Numbered from the stretch's first letter, positions 18,560 to 28,173 are shown. The stretch: 64,000 bases of DNA from DASTFP01 sp963816855 (GCA_963816855.1 CAWFMA010000008.1:1-64000); one strand, 5' to 3'. The notes: generated by a model from the sequence alone, not told the origin. Program-made: numbers and translations.

Positions 18560-21500
18560 TCAATTGGGGAACGTGGCGGTTTGCGGGTATGATGGCGTCT
18601 CGACGACTTGAGCCATTTCAGCGTAGCGGCAAAGCGCATTCGCCAACTGCATCTGCCGAGGACTGCGGCACTCGGGCTCCAGAAGACGGGGACTGCCGAC
18701 AACAATGACTAAGGCTTGAGCGCGTGACGTTGCGACATTGAGCCGGTTCAGGCTGTAGAGAAATTCCATTCCGCGCGGGGCGTCCTCCGGCGATGAGGTC
18801 GTCATCGAGTAGATGACCACCGGCGCCTGCTGCCCTTGGAACTTATCTACCGTGCCCACCTTCGCTTTCGGAAGACGATTCGAGAGGTCGGAAACCTGTG
18901 CATTGTAGGGTGCGACAATTAGCACGTCGTTCATCCCCAGCGGACGGCTTTGCTTCTTGTCGTCGATCCAGTTCACACCGGCTCGCACGAGACTGGCAAG
19001 GAGAGCGGCGATACACTCGACCTCTTCCGCCGAAGCGTTTTGATTGCCCTCGTGATGGACAGGAACGAACCGGAGACCCGATTCGGTCAACCACGAGTGC
19101 CCTTCGATCTTCTGATGCTCGAGTCCTTCACGCGGGTGGAGTCGCCCCTCGTAGAACACCTCTGAAGTGAAATCGCACAGCTTTGGATGCAGGCGCCACG
19201 TCCTTTCCAGGAACAAGCCCTTGTCGGGAGAGATTGTTTTCGCCCCGGCGAGCAAATGCTCAAGAGCGGAAACAGCGGCACCGTCGGGATGACTGCCCTT
19301 GACCGGCTGCTCCAATTGTTGGGGGTCGCCAAGGAGGACGACATTTTTCGCAGCTTGGGAAACGGCCAGCACATTCGCCAGCGACATCTGCCCCGCCTCA
19401 TCAACAAAAAGAACGTCTACCGCTTCGAAGTATTCTTCTCGCGACCAAAGCCAGGCGGTGCCACCAACGACTTGAGCGCCGCCACGCAGGGCCTCCAGCG
19501 GTCGCTCATTATCTGTAGCCGGTGCAATCCCTGGGGGTGTTGCGTCGTCTGTTTTATCTTTGACCCTCTGCATACAATTCAGGCCTTTAAGACCCGCTTC
19601 ATTTGCGGCCTTGATTACCTCGATGAGCAGGTTCTCGATGACTTTGTGACTGATCGCGGTAATCCCGACTTTCTTTCCCTGACGCACCAGTTCGCAGATC
19701 ATGCGTGCGCCAGTAAATGTCTTTCCAGATCCCGGCGGCCCCTGAATGGGCAGAGCAGAATAATCCAGTAGCGTTCCGATGCGTTTCGCGGCGTCGACGG
19801 TCGATTCATCCGGGAGGACGAGCGTGTCAGTCCCACCCTCTAAACGCGGGCTCCGCCGTAACAAGAGATCACGCGCCGCCCGGTAGGGCCCCGGAGCGTC
19901 TACACCGTTACTGTTGATCCAGGTTCCGAGACGGAATAGAGTATTCGCCAAGACATCGACTTTTACCCTCTTCGGTTCAACGAAAACCGACTTGGGATGA
20001 ATGTCGGCAGTCCTCTTCTTCTTTTTTATGTCGATCGTGCGTGCTGCGATGTCTATCGCAACTACTTCGCCGATCTTTTCGCCCCGCTCGCAAACCTCAT
20101 TTTCAGCCCGGATGTCTGTTTCCTGCTTCGGAAACGAATAGCGATCCGTCGGTGTCTTGCCCCCTTTGAGACATTCAGCGAAGACCAAACCCGAGAGGGC
20201 GCCTCTTTCGTCCAGGAGGTCTTCATCCGTCAGATCTCTTAAACGGAAATATTCCCACCAATCCGCTTTGGACTCCCGCCGGTGCCAGGCCAGAAGGTTC
20301 GCCAGCAACCAGCGCGCGGCATCCTCCTCGCTTCGTTGCACTGGATCAGCCGAAATGCCTCTCGTTAGCCCCTCCGCCAAAACCGCAGTTTTTCGCTGGC
20401 GCTCATCAATATTTTCGGGAGGAGCGCCGTCCGACTTTGGCGGGCGGGCGATTCGGTGCCCTGCTAGCTCCAACGCTTGCCGTTCGCGCTCCAGCCAGTC
20501 GCGTAGCGATCGCGTCGAAAAACAATCGTCAGCGTTGTAGCCAGCAATGGTATTCTTGACGTCCTCACCCGCCTCCGTCGGCTGCCCCAGTTCCAGGGCG
20601 TGTTCCATCTCACGCATTGCACTGCGGGCTTCTTTCAACGGAACCTTGCGCTCAAAGCGGTGAAACTCCTCAAGCGCCTTGAGCGAGTATTCCTCCACGC
20701 TGGCGCGGAGGGCTCGCTTCAGCACAGCGTGAACATCGATGAGCAATCGTGCTCGCAGCATCCGGTCGATTTCGTCTTCACGCGTTGCATGCCTGCCCAT
20801 GAGCCTCTTTAGAGCGGCGGGCTCGTAGGGTGAGAAATGGTAGATATGCATCGCCGGATAGTCCGACCAGCGCCCCATAACCGAATCGACGAACCATAGG
20901 AACGCCTGCTTTTCCTGCTCCGGCGTTATCGCCCATCGACAGTCGTAGGTCTGCCGACCTGTTTGATCTACGCAGGCGAAGCCGAAGAGGTATTCGCGTC
21001 CACCCAGGCCCACAAATGGGTCACCTTCAAGGTCAAAGAAAATATCCCCGGGCGAGGGCTCGGGGAGCAGCGAGAGACCATGTTCGCCAGTGACCTCAAA
21101 TACTTCGTGAACGGGCCGGCCCTGGTTTCGCCCGGCTACCTGCACCCGCGCTTGTTCGCGGACTTTTGTGTATCCCTCCTTTGATCCGTGGTCAGGGCGG
21201 TTTGGGATAGGCACTGGAAGGACAGCCAACTGCTCAACCGTCGTTACTTCCCAGGCCGATAGTTGCTTGCGTTGCAGTCTGTTGATTCCTGCCACCAGAG
21301 ATAAGTGGTCCTGTTTGCGCCATTCCGCGTCGCACTCTTGCCACCAGCGGCATACTTCACAGTGAGCCGTCGGTTCCGCAAAAGTCGTGATGCCATTTCG
21401 GTTTTGCTCAATCGCTCTCTCCAGACGCGCTTTGACGAAACGATAGTATGCAGCAAAATCCAGCACCCGATAGGGCTCCGGCTGAAAATTCACTCCGGGA

Positions 21501-22009
21501 GGAACCACGTACATCGACTCTGGAAGAACTCCCTGAATGCTCTCCAAGAGCTCGGAATAGAGCGACAGTTGAAGGATCGTTGCCGCCTTTGTTTCGCTGG
21601 CGAGCTTGCAGTCGTAAACTTCATACGACCAGCTGCCAAGCTTGCTCGCCCGCTCAACCCGCCGAAGCACGTCCGACCGCCCGAACCATCGCCCGCTCGC
21701 GAGAGTCGCCTGGGCGATTGCCTCGACGCCGCTTTCCATCCCAGCACGCGTTTCCGCCAATGCTCTCTCAGGGTCATCGATATCCCGCAGATTGAGAACG
21801 GACACCTTTTGGGCTTCCAGATGTGCGAGATAGGCATCTTCGTGAGCCATCCCGCGCTCCTGGAGCACCTGGGCATCCGGCGAATGCCAGGCCGGCGCAG
21901 GTCTCGCCCCAAGCGACACAGCCAGATCCAGGGATGTCAGATGATGGCACGCCAGATGATTGCTAAGATCACTGGCTGACAGGCGGACAATTCCGGAACC
22001 AGCCTTCAT
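18560..22009 (-). CDS. RecB-like nuclease / DNA2-type helicase fusion (TM0106 family)
   Basis: 1149 residues, intact. The N-terminal third is a Cas4/RecB-like PD-(D/E)XK nuclease: YEVYDCKLA, QLSLYSELL and a cysteine cluster (HCEVCRWWQEC, about residue 221) that may bind an iron-sulfur cluster. Next is a DEDD-type RNase H-like domain (FFDLEGDPF, about 326). The C-terminal half is a superfamily 1 helicase: Walker A QGPPGSGKTFTGA (about 755), VDVLFVDEAGQMSLA (about 870), LLGDPQQLEQP, TVDKFQGQQAPVVIYS and NRLNVATSRAQALV. Such proteins process DNA ends and often sit in defence or mobile regions. Fragments of relatives lie at 8.1, 15.5, 16.6 and 28.1 kb on the same strand. Confidence 0.9.
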   Translation of the reverse strand: MKAGSGIVRLSASDLSNHLACHHLTSLDLAVSLGARPAPAWHSPDAQVLQERGMAHEDAYLAHLEAQKVSVLNLRDIDDPERALAETRAGMESGVEAIAQATLASGRWFGRSDVLRRVERASKLGSWSYEVYDCKLASETKAATILQLSLYSELLESIQGVLPESMYVVPPGVNFQPEPYRVLDFAAYYRFVKARLERAIEQNRNGITTFAEPTAHCEVCRWWQECDAEWRKQDHLSLVAGINRLQRKQLSAWEVTTVEQLAVLPVPIPNRPDHGSKEGYTKVREQARVQVAGRNQGRPVHEVFEVTGEHGLSLLPEPSPGDIFFDLEGDPFVGLGGREYLFGFACVDQTGRQTYDCRWAITPEQEKQAFLWFVDSVMGRWSDYPAMHIYHFSPYEPAALKRLMGRHATREDEIDRMLRARLLIDVHAVLKRALRASVEEYSLKALEEFHRFERKVPLKEARSAMREMEHALELGQPTEAGEDVKNTIAGYNADDCFSTRSLRDWLERERQALELAGHRIARPPKSDGAPPENIDERQRKTAVLAEGLTRGISADPVQRSEEDAARWLLANLLAWHRRESKADWWEYFRLRDLTDEDLLDERGALSGLVFAECLKGGKTPTDRYSFPKQETDIRAENEVCERGEKIGEVVAIDIAARTIDIKKKKRTADIHPKSVFVEPKRVKVDVLANTLFRLGTWINSNGVDAPGPYRAARDLLLRRSPRLEGGTDTLVLPDESTVDAAKRIGTLLDYSALPIQGPPGSGKTFTGARMICELVRQGKKVGITAISHKVIENLLIEVIKAANEAGLKGLNCMQRVKDKTDDATPPGIAPATDNERPLEALRGGAQVVGGTAWLWSREEYFEAVDVLFVDEAGQMSLANVLAVSQAAKNVVLLGDPQQLEQPVKGSHPDGAAVSALEHLLAGAKTISPDKGLFLERTWRLHPKLCDFTSEVFYEGRLHPREGLEHQKIEGHSWLTESGLRFVPVHHEGNQNASAEEVECIAALLASLVRAGVNWIDDKKQSRPLGMNDVLIVAPYNAQVSDLSNRLPKAKVGTVDKFQGQQAPVVIYSMTTSSPEDAPRGMEFLYSLNRLNVATSRAQALVIVVGSPRLLEPECRSPRQMQLANALCRYAEMAQVVETPSYPQTATFPN

Positions 22010-22173
22010 AAGGTCGACGTCTCGCTCTCAAAGGCTATTGGTATCCCCCTTGTCTTGCTTCTGCAAGAACAGCGTCAAAACTGCCAAGATGAGACTCGCT
22101 CCTCAAAAAGAAGACCTAAAGACCTATTCTGACTTGCTAGTTCCTGATCTGCCTTATAGCTGCGCTCTCTTAG

Positions 22174-22505
22174 AACCTGTGAAAAAATTAGAAAGCGCCG
22201 CGCGAGAGCAAGAAAGGCCGTCTGGCAAGGCGCACGCGAGGGCGCATCCCCGCAGCGGGCTGTAACCGAGCGGGCAACGCGGCCAGACGGCCTTTCTTGC
22301 TCTCGCCCACAGGGTTGCGTGTCTTCTTGGCTTGGGCTGCGTTGCTCGGGGGGACAGCCGACCGAAGGGAGATAGCCTGCCGAAGGCAGCCCGCAGGGCG
22401 ATGCAAAGCATCGGCAACACGCAGCGGGCATTGCCGCCGCCCTGACGCCTTGGCCAGGCCAAAAATCCAGCAGCAACGCGGCGCTTTGCAGTTTTTTCAC
22501 ATGTT
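22174..22505. mobile_element. MITE-like element with nested inverted repeats
   Basis: A 332-bp non-coding element. Its ends are imperfect inverted repeats of about 28 bases (AACCTGTGAAAAAA at the left; the reverse of the right end reads AACATGTGAAAAAA, and both continue to GCGCCGCG). It is flanked by direct CTTAG repeats (22169-22173 and 22506-22510), a likely target duplication. Inside lies a second, perfect 23-bp inverted pair (22204-22226 and 22282-22304). It ends on the stop codon of the downstream hypothetical gene. No transposase is encoded, so it would move only with a helper. Confidence 0.75.
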
Positions 22506-22506
22506 C

Positions 22507-23046
22507 TTAGCGATTCTCTTTCTTTGCCTTATAATCGCGCCAGCATTGCTCGGCCGCTGCGGCCTTTCCGCTTGAAATCCAGTAGCTCCTCAGCGCATCC
22601 GAAAGCCTCACGACCGTCTCGAGCGCTTGATCGAGCTTCTCCGGTCGGACGAACACGGAGATCCAGCACCCGCTCCTTCCGGGCGAGTCGCCGCCCCAGC
22701 TTTCACTATCCACCGAGCAACCGTCAATAGCGTCAAATAGGTTGTAGGCACTGCAGGAACTCTTAATTGATTCGAGGCAGTCCAGCAATTTCCTGGCATC
22801 CCTCCAGCCGGACAGAACCTCCGGCCACGAAATCGGGAGGTCCCAAGCCTCACTATCGAGCAGAATTTCACTAATGACCTTCATAGGAGCATCGAAGCCG
22901 TCGTAGTAGTCTTCGGGCCAGTCGTCCCCCTCCGCGATTAGGATCCCGTTCGTTTCGTCATCTTCCTCTTCTTCAGGGCTATCGTTCATGACATACACCG
23001 CATAGTTCGTGACTTGCAAAAAAGTTAAATGGGTTGCTTCCAGCAT
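22507..23046 (-). CDS. Acidic hypothetical protein
   Basis: About 179 residues from ATG 23046, or 160 from ATG 22989. The N-terminal part is very acidic (DSPEEEEDDETNGILIAEGD). The rest has tryptophan-rich amphipathic segments (SEAWDLPISWPEVLSGWRDA) and an even spread of charge. There is no signal peptide or membrane helix. No family recognised; small acidic proteins near defence or toxin genes can be immunity factors, but nothing here shows that. Its TAA stop coincides with the edge of the MITE-like element. Confidence 0.55.
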   Translation of the reverse strand: MLEATHLTFLQVTNYAVYVMNDSPEEEEDDETNGILIAEGDDWPEDYYDGFDAPMKVISEILLDSEAWDLPISWPEVLSGWRDARKLLDCLESIKSSCSAYNLFDAIDGCSVDSESWGGDSPGRSGCWISVFVRPEKLDQALETVVRLSDALRSYWISSGKAAAAEQCWRDYKAKKENR

Positions 23047-23283
23047 ATAGCAAGTCCCCCGCGTCATCGACCGATTTTCGGCCAAGGCGATCGGCGGCGA
23101 CACCCCGACGCTGTCGTATACTTTCCCAAGCGAGAACCCGCGGAGCGAGCCAGGAAACGAAGGGTGCCCTGGTTGGCACACGAACTCGGGGTCGACGAGA
23201 CATCCTCCTGGAAGCCTGATCTCCTGCGGGGCTTTCTCCGCCAGTGGATCGTAGATTGGAATCTGTCGCGCCTAATCGGCACA

Positions 23284-24255
23284 TTAGTTCTTTAGAGCCA
23301 ATCTCGTTAGAGTGCGATCCGCCAAGCTCGCAAGAACAACGATGAGTCCGACGACCAGGATGTACCACTGAGGCTGGACGCTCAGGAGGATGAGAAAACT
23401 CTGGATACCGCGGAGCATAAAGGCTCCCAAAAGCGTGCCAATGAGAGAAATTCGGCCTCCCGCCAAATGACATCCACCCAAAACTGCGGCGGCGATCGCA
23501 GAAAGCTCCATCGTTGCGCCGAAGCTGCCGTCCGCGTAGCCGATAAAAGCAGCGTCCAGGACACCGGCAAACGCTGCCAGCAGGCCGCTGACGACAAAAA
23601 CTCCACATTTTATTCTGCCAACCTTTACTCCCCGGGAAAAGCTCGAGACGGCATCGCCACCGATGGCCAGGATGCGATTTCCGACCGGAGTTTCGAAAAC
23701 CACCAGTTGAAGCACGACCAGCACGACGAGCGCCCAAATTACCGCGGCGTTGAGGCCGGCGAATTCGCCGCCACCGACAATGTTATAGATAAACTCCCGC
23801 CTGACCGCCTTAGTCGCGACAAAAGAAAAACCAGCCGTGACGGCATAAGCAAGACCTTGAAAGAGAAAGAGCGTGCCCAAAGTAACAAGCAGGGACGGCA
23901 CGCCGAGCAACGCGACAAAAACACCATTGAACGCGCCGATAGCGATCCCGCAGGCGAGCGCGCCGAGGAGCGCAAAACCACTGCCAACGACCTGAGCCAA
24001 CCCGAGGAACACCAGGGCCCCGATTCCACAGACTGAACCAACAGATATGTCGATTTCGCCCGTCGCGATGACGATTGCTTCCCCGAACGCAACAATCGCT
24101 AGCACCGCCGTGATCTGTGACAATGCCTGCACGCTGCCGACCGATAGCCAACTGCCACGGGTGATGATCGCGAAGGCCAAGGATATCAGGACCACCATGG
24201 TGACTGTAGCCGCTTCCGGATGTCTTCGTACAATCTGCCGCAGGCGCTGCCTCAT
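23284..24255 (-). CDS. Sugar ABC transporter permease (RbsC-like), second permease
   Basis: A 323-residue inner-membrane permease of the CUT2/BPD_transp_2 family with about nine hydrophobic segments. Diagnostic regions: FGEAIVIATGEIDISVGSVC near residue 60, then IGALVFLG, LLVTLGTLFLFQGLAY and VLGGCHLAGGRISLIGT. The start overlaps the ATPase stop by one base (TAATG), so it is coupled. It differs clearly from the first permease (25231-26187), so the transporter may use a heterodimeric channel. Confidence 0.9.
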   Translation of the reverse strand: MRQRLRQIVRRHPEAATVTMVVLISLAFAIITRGSWLSVGSVQALSQITAVLAIVAFGEAIVIATGEIDISVGSVCGIGALVFLGLAQVVGSGFALLGALACGIAIGAFNGVFVALLGVPSLLVTLGTLFLFQGLAYAVTAGFSFVATKAVRREFIYNIVGGGEFAGLNAAVIWALVVLVVLQLVVFETPVGNRILAIGGDAVSSFSRGVKVGRIKCGVFVVSGLLAAFAGVLDAAFIGYADGSFGATMELSAIAAAVLGGCHLAGGRISLIGTLLGAFMLRGIQSFLILLSVQPQWYILVVGLIVVLASLADRTLTRLALKN

Positions 24256-25049
24256 TACGCCGCTCCCTTCGAAGGTGCGCGGCCGCCCTCCCGGATGATT
24301 TCCTCCAACGCTTCCGCGCTCATCGCATCCCGCGGGACATCCGCAACCTTGCGGCCGTTCTCCATAATAACAATCCGGTCAGCGATTCGATGAATTTGGA
24401 AGATATCGTGAGTGATATAAATCACGAGCAGCCCCTGCTGCTTCAACTGCACAGCCAACTCATTGACACGAGCCCGTTCGCGCACCGAAAGATGATTGGT
24501 AGGTTCGTCCATGATAATCACGCGATTGCGGAAAGTAACTGCCCGAGCGATTTTGAAGGTTTGCTTTTCGCCTCCCGAGAGCAGCGCGATCTCATCATCC
24601 ACGTCAATCGTGTCCCGCAATCCGAAGTCATGGATCACCTTCGCGCTGGCTTCCCGTATCTTTTTCTTGTCAAGAAATGGCACACCAAAGAAGCGTTTTA
24701 TCGGCTCTCGCCCGAGGAAATAGTTACGTCCAACCGACAGGTTGTCGCATATTCCGATCGTTTGCTGGATGCATTCCAGCCCAAGATCGATGGCTTTCTT
24801 GGGGTGGAACTTCGTGATTCTCTCCCCATCAAAATAAACTTCACCAGAGCTAGGGGGGATAATGCCTGAAATGATTCGAATCAGAGTTGTCTTGCCTGCT
24901 CCATTATCTCCCACCAGACCGACCATTTCTCCTTGATGAAAGTCGACGCTTACGTCAGAAAGCGCCTGAAAGTTCCCGTAGGAAAGCGAAACATTCCTGA
25001 TGCTGATGAGCGGCGGTTTCGGGTCAGTGGCTCGGGCTTCTGTCGCCAT
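24255..25049 (-). CDS. Sugar ABC transporter ATP-binding protein
   Basis: 264 residues with a single ATPase domain, unlike the double-domain RbsA. Walker A is VGDNGAGKTTLIRIISG, the signature ALLSGGEKQTFKIAR, Walker B RVIIMDEPTNHLS, and the H-loop IYITHDIFQ. Single-domain versions are known in FrcA-type sugar uptake systems. It powers the two neighbouring permeases. About 180 bases separate it from the first permease, more than elsewhere in the operon, and hold no gene. Confidence 0.92.
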   Translation of the reverse strand: MATEARATDPKPPLISIRNVSLSYGNFQALSDVSVDFHQGEMVGLVGDNGAGKTTLIRIISGIIPPSSGEVYFDGERITKFHPKKAIDLGLECIQQTIGICDNLSVGRNYFLGREPIKRFFGVPFLDKKKIREASAKVIHDFGLRDTIDVDDEIALLSGGEKQTFKIARAVTFRNRVIIMDEPTNHLSVRERARVNELAVQLKQQGLLVIYITHDIFQIHRIADRIVIMENGRKVADVPRDAMSAEALEEIIREGGRAPSKGAA

Positions 25050-25230
25050 TTCGTTTCTCTCCTGTTAACAATTCGTTTTCCCATGGGGCTTCTGAAACGC
25101 CCGGCATAAATAGTTAGGGATCATGCGCTGAAATAGCGAGACAGTGTGGATGCCGCGCCTTCGGTGCGATTGATGCAGAAGCGTCGAACGGCCTTTTAAA
25201 CATGCTTCCTCCTGCAAGACGCAGATACTG

Positions 25231-26187
25231 TTAGGCGGATTTAAGCCTTTTCGCCAAGAGGGTATTGAGGGTGACAACGACGAGTAGAGCAATCCCGACG
25301 AAGGAGATGTACCATGAAGGCGGTGCACCCAGTGCGATCATTTGCGAGCGGACTGCAGTGAAGAAGAACGCCCCCAGGATGGTGCCCAGGATGGTCCCTC
25401 TACCGCCAGTAAGCAGGGTCCCGCCAACGACTACGGCGGCAATCGACTCCAGTTCCATCCCGGTGCCCAGGGAGACATTGGTCTGGGGTTGGTTGGTGAG
25501 GGTCACGATCGCCGACAATCCCGCGAAGAATGAACAAAGGCAGAAAGCCACGGTTCTTACCCGGTTTACCGGAACGCCCTGAGATTCCGCGCTGGCTGGG
25601 TCCCCGCCCAACGCCAGCAAATGGTTTCCAAAACGCGTCTGCTCGAGGGTGACAGCGCATAGAAAGGCAAGCAAAAGGAGCAGAAGAAACCCATTCTCAA
25701 TCCGAAGCCAATGGCCGCCCAGGAGTTGCGCGAGCCAGTTCTCCCGGGCGGCCTGCGGCACCCCGGTGACCGCGCCATGGGTCGTCACATAAACCAGCCC
25801 ACGATAAAAAAAGAGACCACCAAGCGTCACGATCATCGAGGAGAGATTCCCGCGAATCACGAGGATGGCATTTGCCAGGCCGATCAATAGCGCCAGCAGC
25901 ATTGCCAAGATGAATGACACAAGAACGCTAACATTATTATTCTCCAAGCCAGCGAAAGTAATCCCCACGATTCCGTAGACGGATCCGACGGAGAGATCAA
26001 TTTCGCGAATGAGAATGACGAACGTTTGTCCGATCGCCAGGAGGCCAAGGATTGCGGTGTACTGGCCGATGTTACTAATATTACTCCAACTGAACCACTG
26101 CTGGGGATTCCAGAGGCTGAACAGAACGAATAGGAAAATGCAGCCGATAATTATCCCAATATCTGTGCGTCTAAGTAGTTTCCGCAT
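25231..26187 (-). CDS. Sugar ABC transporter permease (RbsC-like), first permease
   Basis: 318 residues from ATG 26187. I rejected the upstream frame extension because it overlaps the binding-protein end with an arginine-rich, unlikely sequence. Family blocks: GLLAIGQTFVILIREIDLSV, NLSSMIVTLGGLFFYRGLVY, VVVGGTLLTGGRGTILGTI. Multiple membrane helices. It lies 58 bases after the binding-protein gene, in the same operon. Confidence 0.9.
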   Translation of the reverse strand: MRKLLRRTDIGIIIGCIFLFVLFSLWNPQQWFSWSNISNIGQYTAILGLLAIGQTFVILIREIDLSVGSVYGIVGITFAGLENNNVSVLVSFILAMLLALLIGLANAILVIRGNLSSMIVTLGGLFFYRGLVYVTTHGAVTGVPQAARENWLAQLLGGHWLRIENGFLLLLLLAFLCAVTLEQTRFGNHLLALGGDPASAESQGVPVNRVRTVAFCLCSFFAGLSAIVTLTNQPQTNVSLGTGMELESIAAVVVGGTLLTGGRGTILGTILGAFFFTAVRSQMIALGAPPSWYISFVGIALLVVVTLNTLLAKRLKSA

Positions 26188-26245
26188 TTGGCGCGCCGAT
26201 CGACGTCGGACTATCCTACGGCCACGCTCGCACCCCGTGATGTTT

Positions 26246-27269
26246 CTACCAGGTGATCTGCTTCTTGTAGGCCTCTTCGCCAATGACGTTTTTGACGAAT
26301 TTTATCCATTGATCAACGTTACTCGCGTTGATGACAACCGGCCCGGTTATGACGTCGGTGAGGGGGTGCATACCCATCTTCTTGTTGAAGTAAAGGATCT
26401 CCATCGGGAGATAGCCCTGGAGCCAGAAACCTTGACTGTGTGAAGCGAGGATTTTTCCCTCCTTGATGCCTTCGAGGGAGTTCGGGCTATCGTCCACACT
26501 GACAATTGTCATCCCCTTGTCAGAGAGCTTCGGTTTCAATCCCATCTCATCAGCGACACTGTAGGCCCAAGGACAGGACAGTGTGCCCAAGGTGAAAATG
26601 TAATTCACATCTTTATGAGTGCTCAAGTAGGACTGCATGATACTGCGCGCCCGGGCAGGATCGGCGCCGATGACAAGTTCGTCGACACTCACGCCAATCT
26701 TTTTCATGGCATCCGTCATTCCCTTGCACCGTGCCTTCAGGCCCTGGTGGCTGGCATCGTGGTTCGCGCACATCATCTTGGTTGGCTTTGGAATCTTGCC
26801 CTGCGTTCGCCTGTTCGATGACGTACTCCCCGAGCTTCAAGCCCGTGAGATACTCGTCTCCACCCACGTAGGTAAGATAGGGAATCCGCTGGTCCGGAGG
26901 GCGTGGATCGGCAATGTTGAAGGCGACCACCGGAATGCCGCTGCTGATCGCCTTGTCCAGGATCGGCTCGAGAGCTTCGCTATTCAGGATCGGGAGAGCG
27001 ATGCCGTCGGGATGAGTCGCGATCGCCTGGTTCAAGATCGCAATGAAGCTTTGCAGGCTGAATTCGTTTGTTGAGAGATATTCCGTCTTCACCCCGGGGT
27101 ATTTCTCATCGAAGGTCTTCATCGAGGTTGTCAACCAATTCATGTTCGGGTCGTTGGAACCGATGTGGGACACCATGACGAACCGATACTGATCCTGGGC
27201 GAATACCGTCTCGCCAAACGGTAAGGATAGGGACAACAAGAGCGAGAGAGTGGTTAGGAAACGCTTCAT
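26246..27269 (-). pseudogene. Sugar ABC transporter substrate-binding protein, frameshifted
   Basis: First gene of the transporter operon. It starts at ATG 27269 with a Sec signal peptide (FLTTLSLLLSLSLPFGETVF then AQ). The mature part is Peripla_BP_4/RbsB type: FVMVSHIGSNDPNMNWL, NQAIATHPDGIALPILN, SSGIPVVAFNIADPR. Near 26790-26800 the frame shifts by one base; the continuation, PKPTKMMCANHDASHQGLK, then FTLGTLSCPWAYSVADEMG and the C-terminal ITGPVVINASNVDQW, is in the next frame. If real, the transporter lacks its receptor. If a sequence error, the operon is complete. The ligand is unknown. Confidence 0.82.
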
Positions 27270-27592
27270 TTTGCGAGCCTTTCGATTATCTATAAACTGC
27301 TGCAGCTTAGTTCTGCCCTCCGCTAAGCCGCAATCTGACGGGGATGCCTTGAGTTACACACACTCAATAGCAGAAGACGGGCTAGAAATCAATTGAATTG
27401 ACCGTGGATCCAAAACCTTATCGCGGTGCGCGGACCCACTCGGCCACAGAGAAAATTTGGAAAATCCGTACGGGTTCTCCGCGTCTGGTTGTGCGAAACT
27501 GCATAGTGTAGGATCTTATGGCTTTGAGCGCAAGCAAATTACCTGCAACGGGTTAGAATGATCTCAACGCCGTCGGCGACCGAGGTTCAGGC
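27270..27592. other. Upstream region of the sugar transporter operon
   Basis: 323 bases between the binding-protein start and the end of the MEKHLA gene, both on the minus strand. No ORF is convincing. It should hold the operon promoter; I see no clear operator or riboswitch. Confidence 0.4.
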
Positions 27593-28012
27593 TCAGGTGA
27601 GCGCCCACTCCCGGAACAGCGCCGCCTGCCCATGCGTCGCGCCTTCGACCACCACCATCCACACCACCGCGCCCGAGATGCGGAAGCGCGTGCCGTCCTT
27701 TGCGATCCGCACACCCTGGTAGTCGTCGATGAAACCATGAACGCGCACGCGCGCCAGCAGCCGGTCGCGCTCCGCCTGGACCAGCGGTTCGGCCGAGAGT
27801 CGCGACGGCAGGCGGACGAATTCGTCCCAGGTCAGGCCCCACAGACCTTGCGCGGTGCGGTTGGCGTAGCAGAACAGCGGATCTGCCTCGTTACCGTGCA
27901 TCAGTAGCGCCGCCGGTGCGTCGTATAGATCGCCGCCCGCATCGGTGCGCAGGTCCCTGCCGACCACCGTCCGATAGCTCGCCTCCAGCAACTGTTCGAG
28001 GTCAGGCCGCAT
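27593..28012 (-). CDS. MEKHLA-domain (PAS-like) protein
   Basis: 139 residues from ATG 28012 (a TTG at 28027 is an alternative). The MEKHLA/PAS-like family is recognised by PAALLMHGNEADPLFCYANR, LWGLTWDEFVRLPSRLSAEP, VHGFIDDYQGVRIAKDGTRF and AALFREWAL. In plants this domain ends HD-ZIP III regulators; in bacteria it is usually a small stand-alone protein of unknown ligand. It sits directly after a helicase N-terminal fragment on the same strand, so its promoter region may be derived from that fragment. Confidence 0.88.
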   Translation of the reverse strand: MRPDLEQLLEASYRTVVGRDLRTDAGGDLYDAPAALLMHGNEADPLFCYANRTAQGLWGLTWDEFVRLPSRLSAEPLVQAERDRLLARVRVHGFIDDYQGVRIAKDGTRFRISGAVVWMVVVEGATHGQAALFREWALT

Positions 28013-28043
28013 CGCAGACCTCGTCAATGTGGTTTGCGCCGCC

Positions 28044-28160
28044 CTCCGCTCGATCGATATCCCGGAAATTAAGAATGGACACTCCCTGCTCCTTCAGATG
28101 CGCGAGACAAGCATCTTCATGCGCCATTCCGCGCTCCTGAAGTATCCGGGCATCCGGGGT
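28044..28160 (-). pseudogene. Helicase N-terminal fragment
   Basis: Minus-strand PDARILQERGMAHEDACLAH then LKEQGVSILNFRDIDRAEGG, matching residues about 44-83 of the helicase at 18560-22009 (PDAQVLQERGMAHEDAYLAH in that protein). Only about 39 codons remain, cut on both sides by unrelated genes. It is the only N-terminal fragment in the window; the other remnants are all C-terminal. Confidence 0.8.
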
Positions 28161-28173
28161 CGAACACGGAGAT

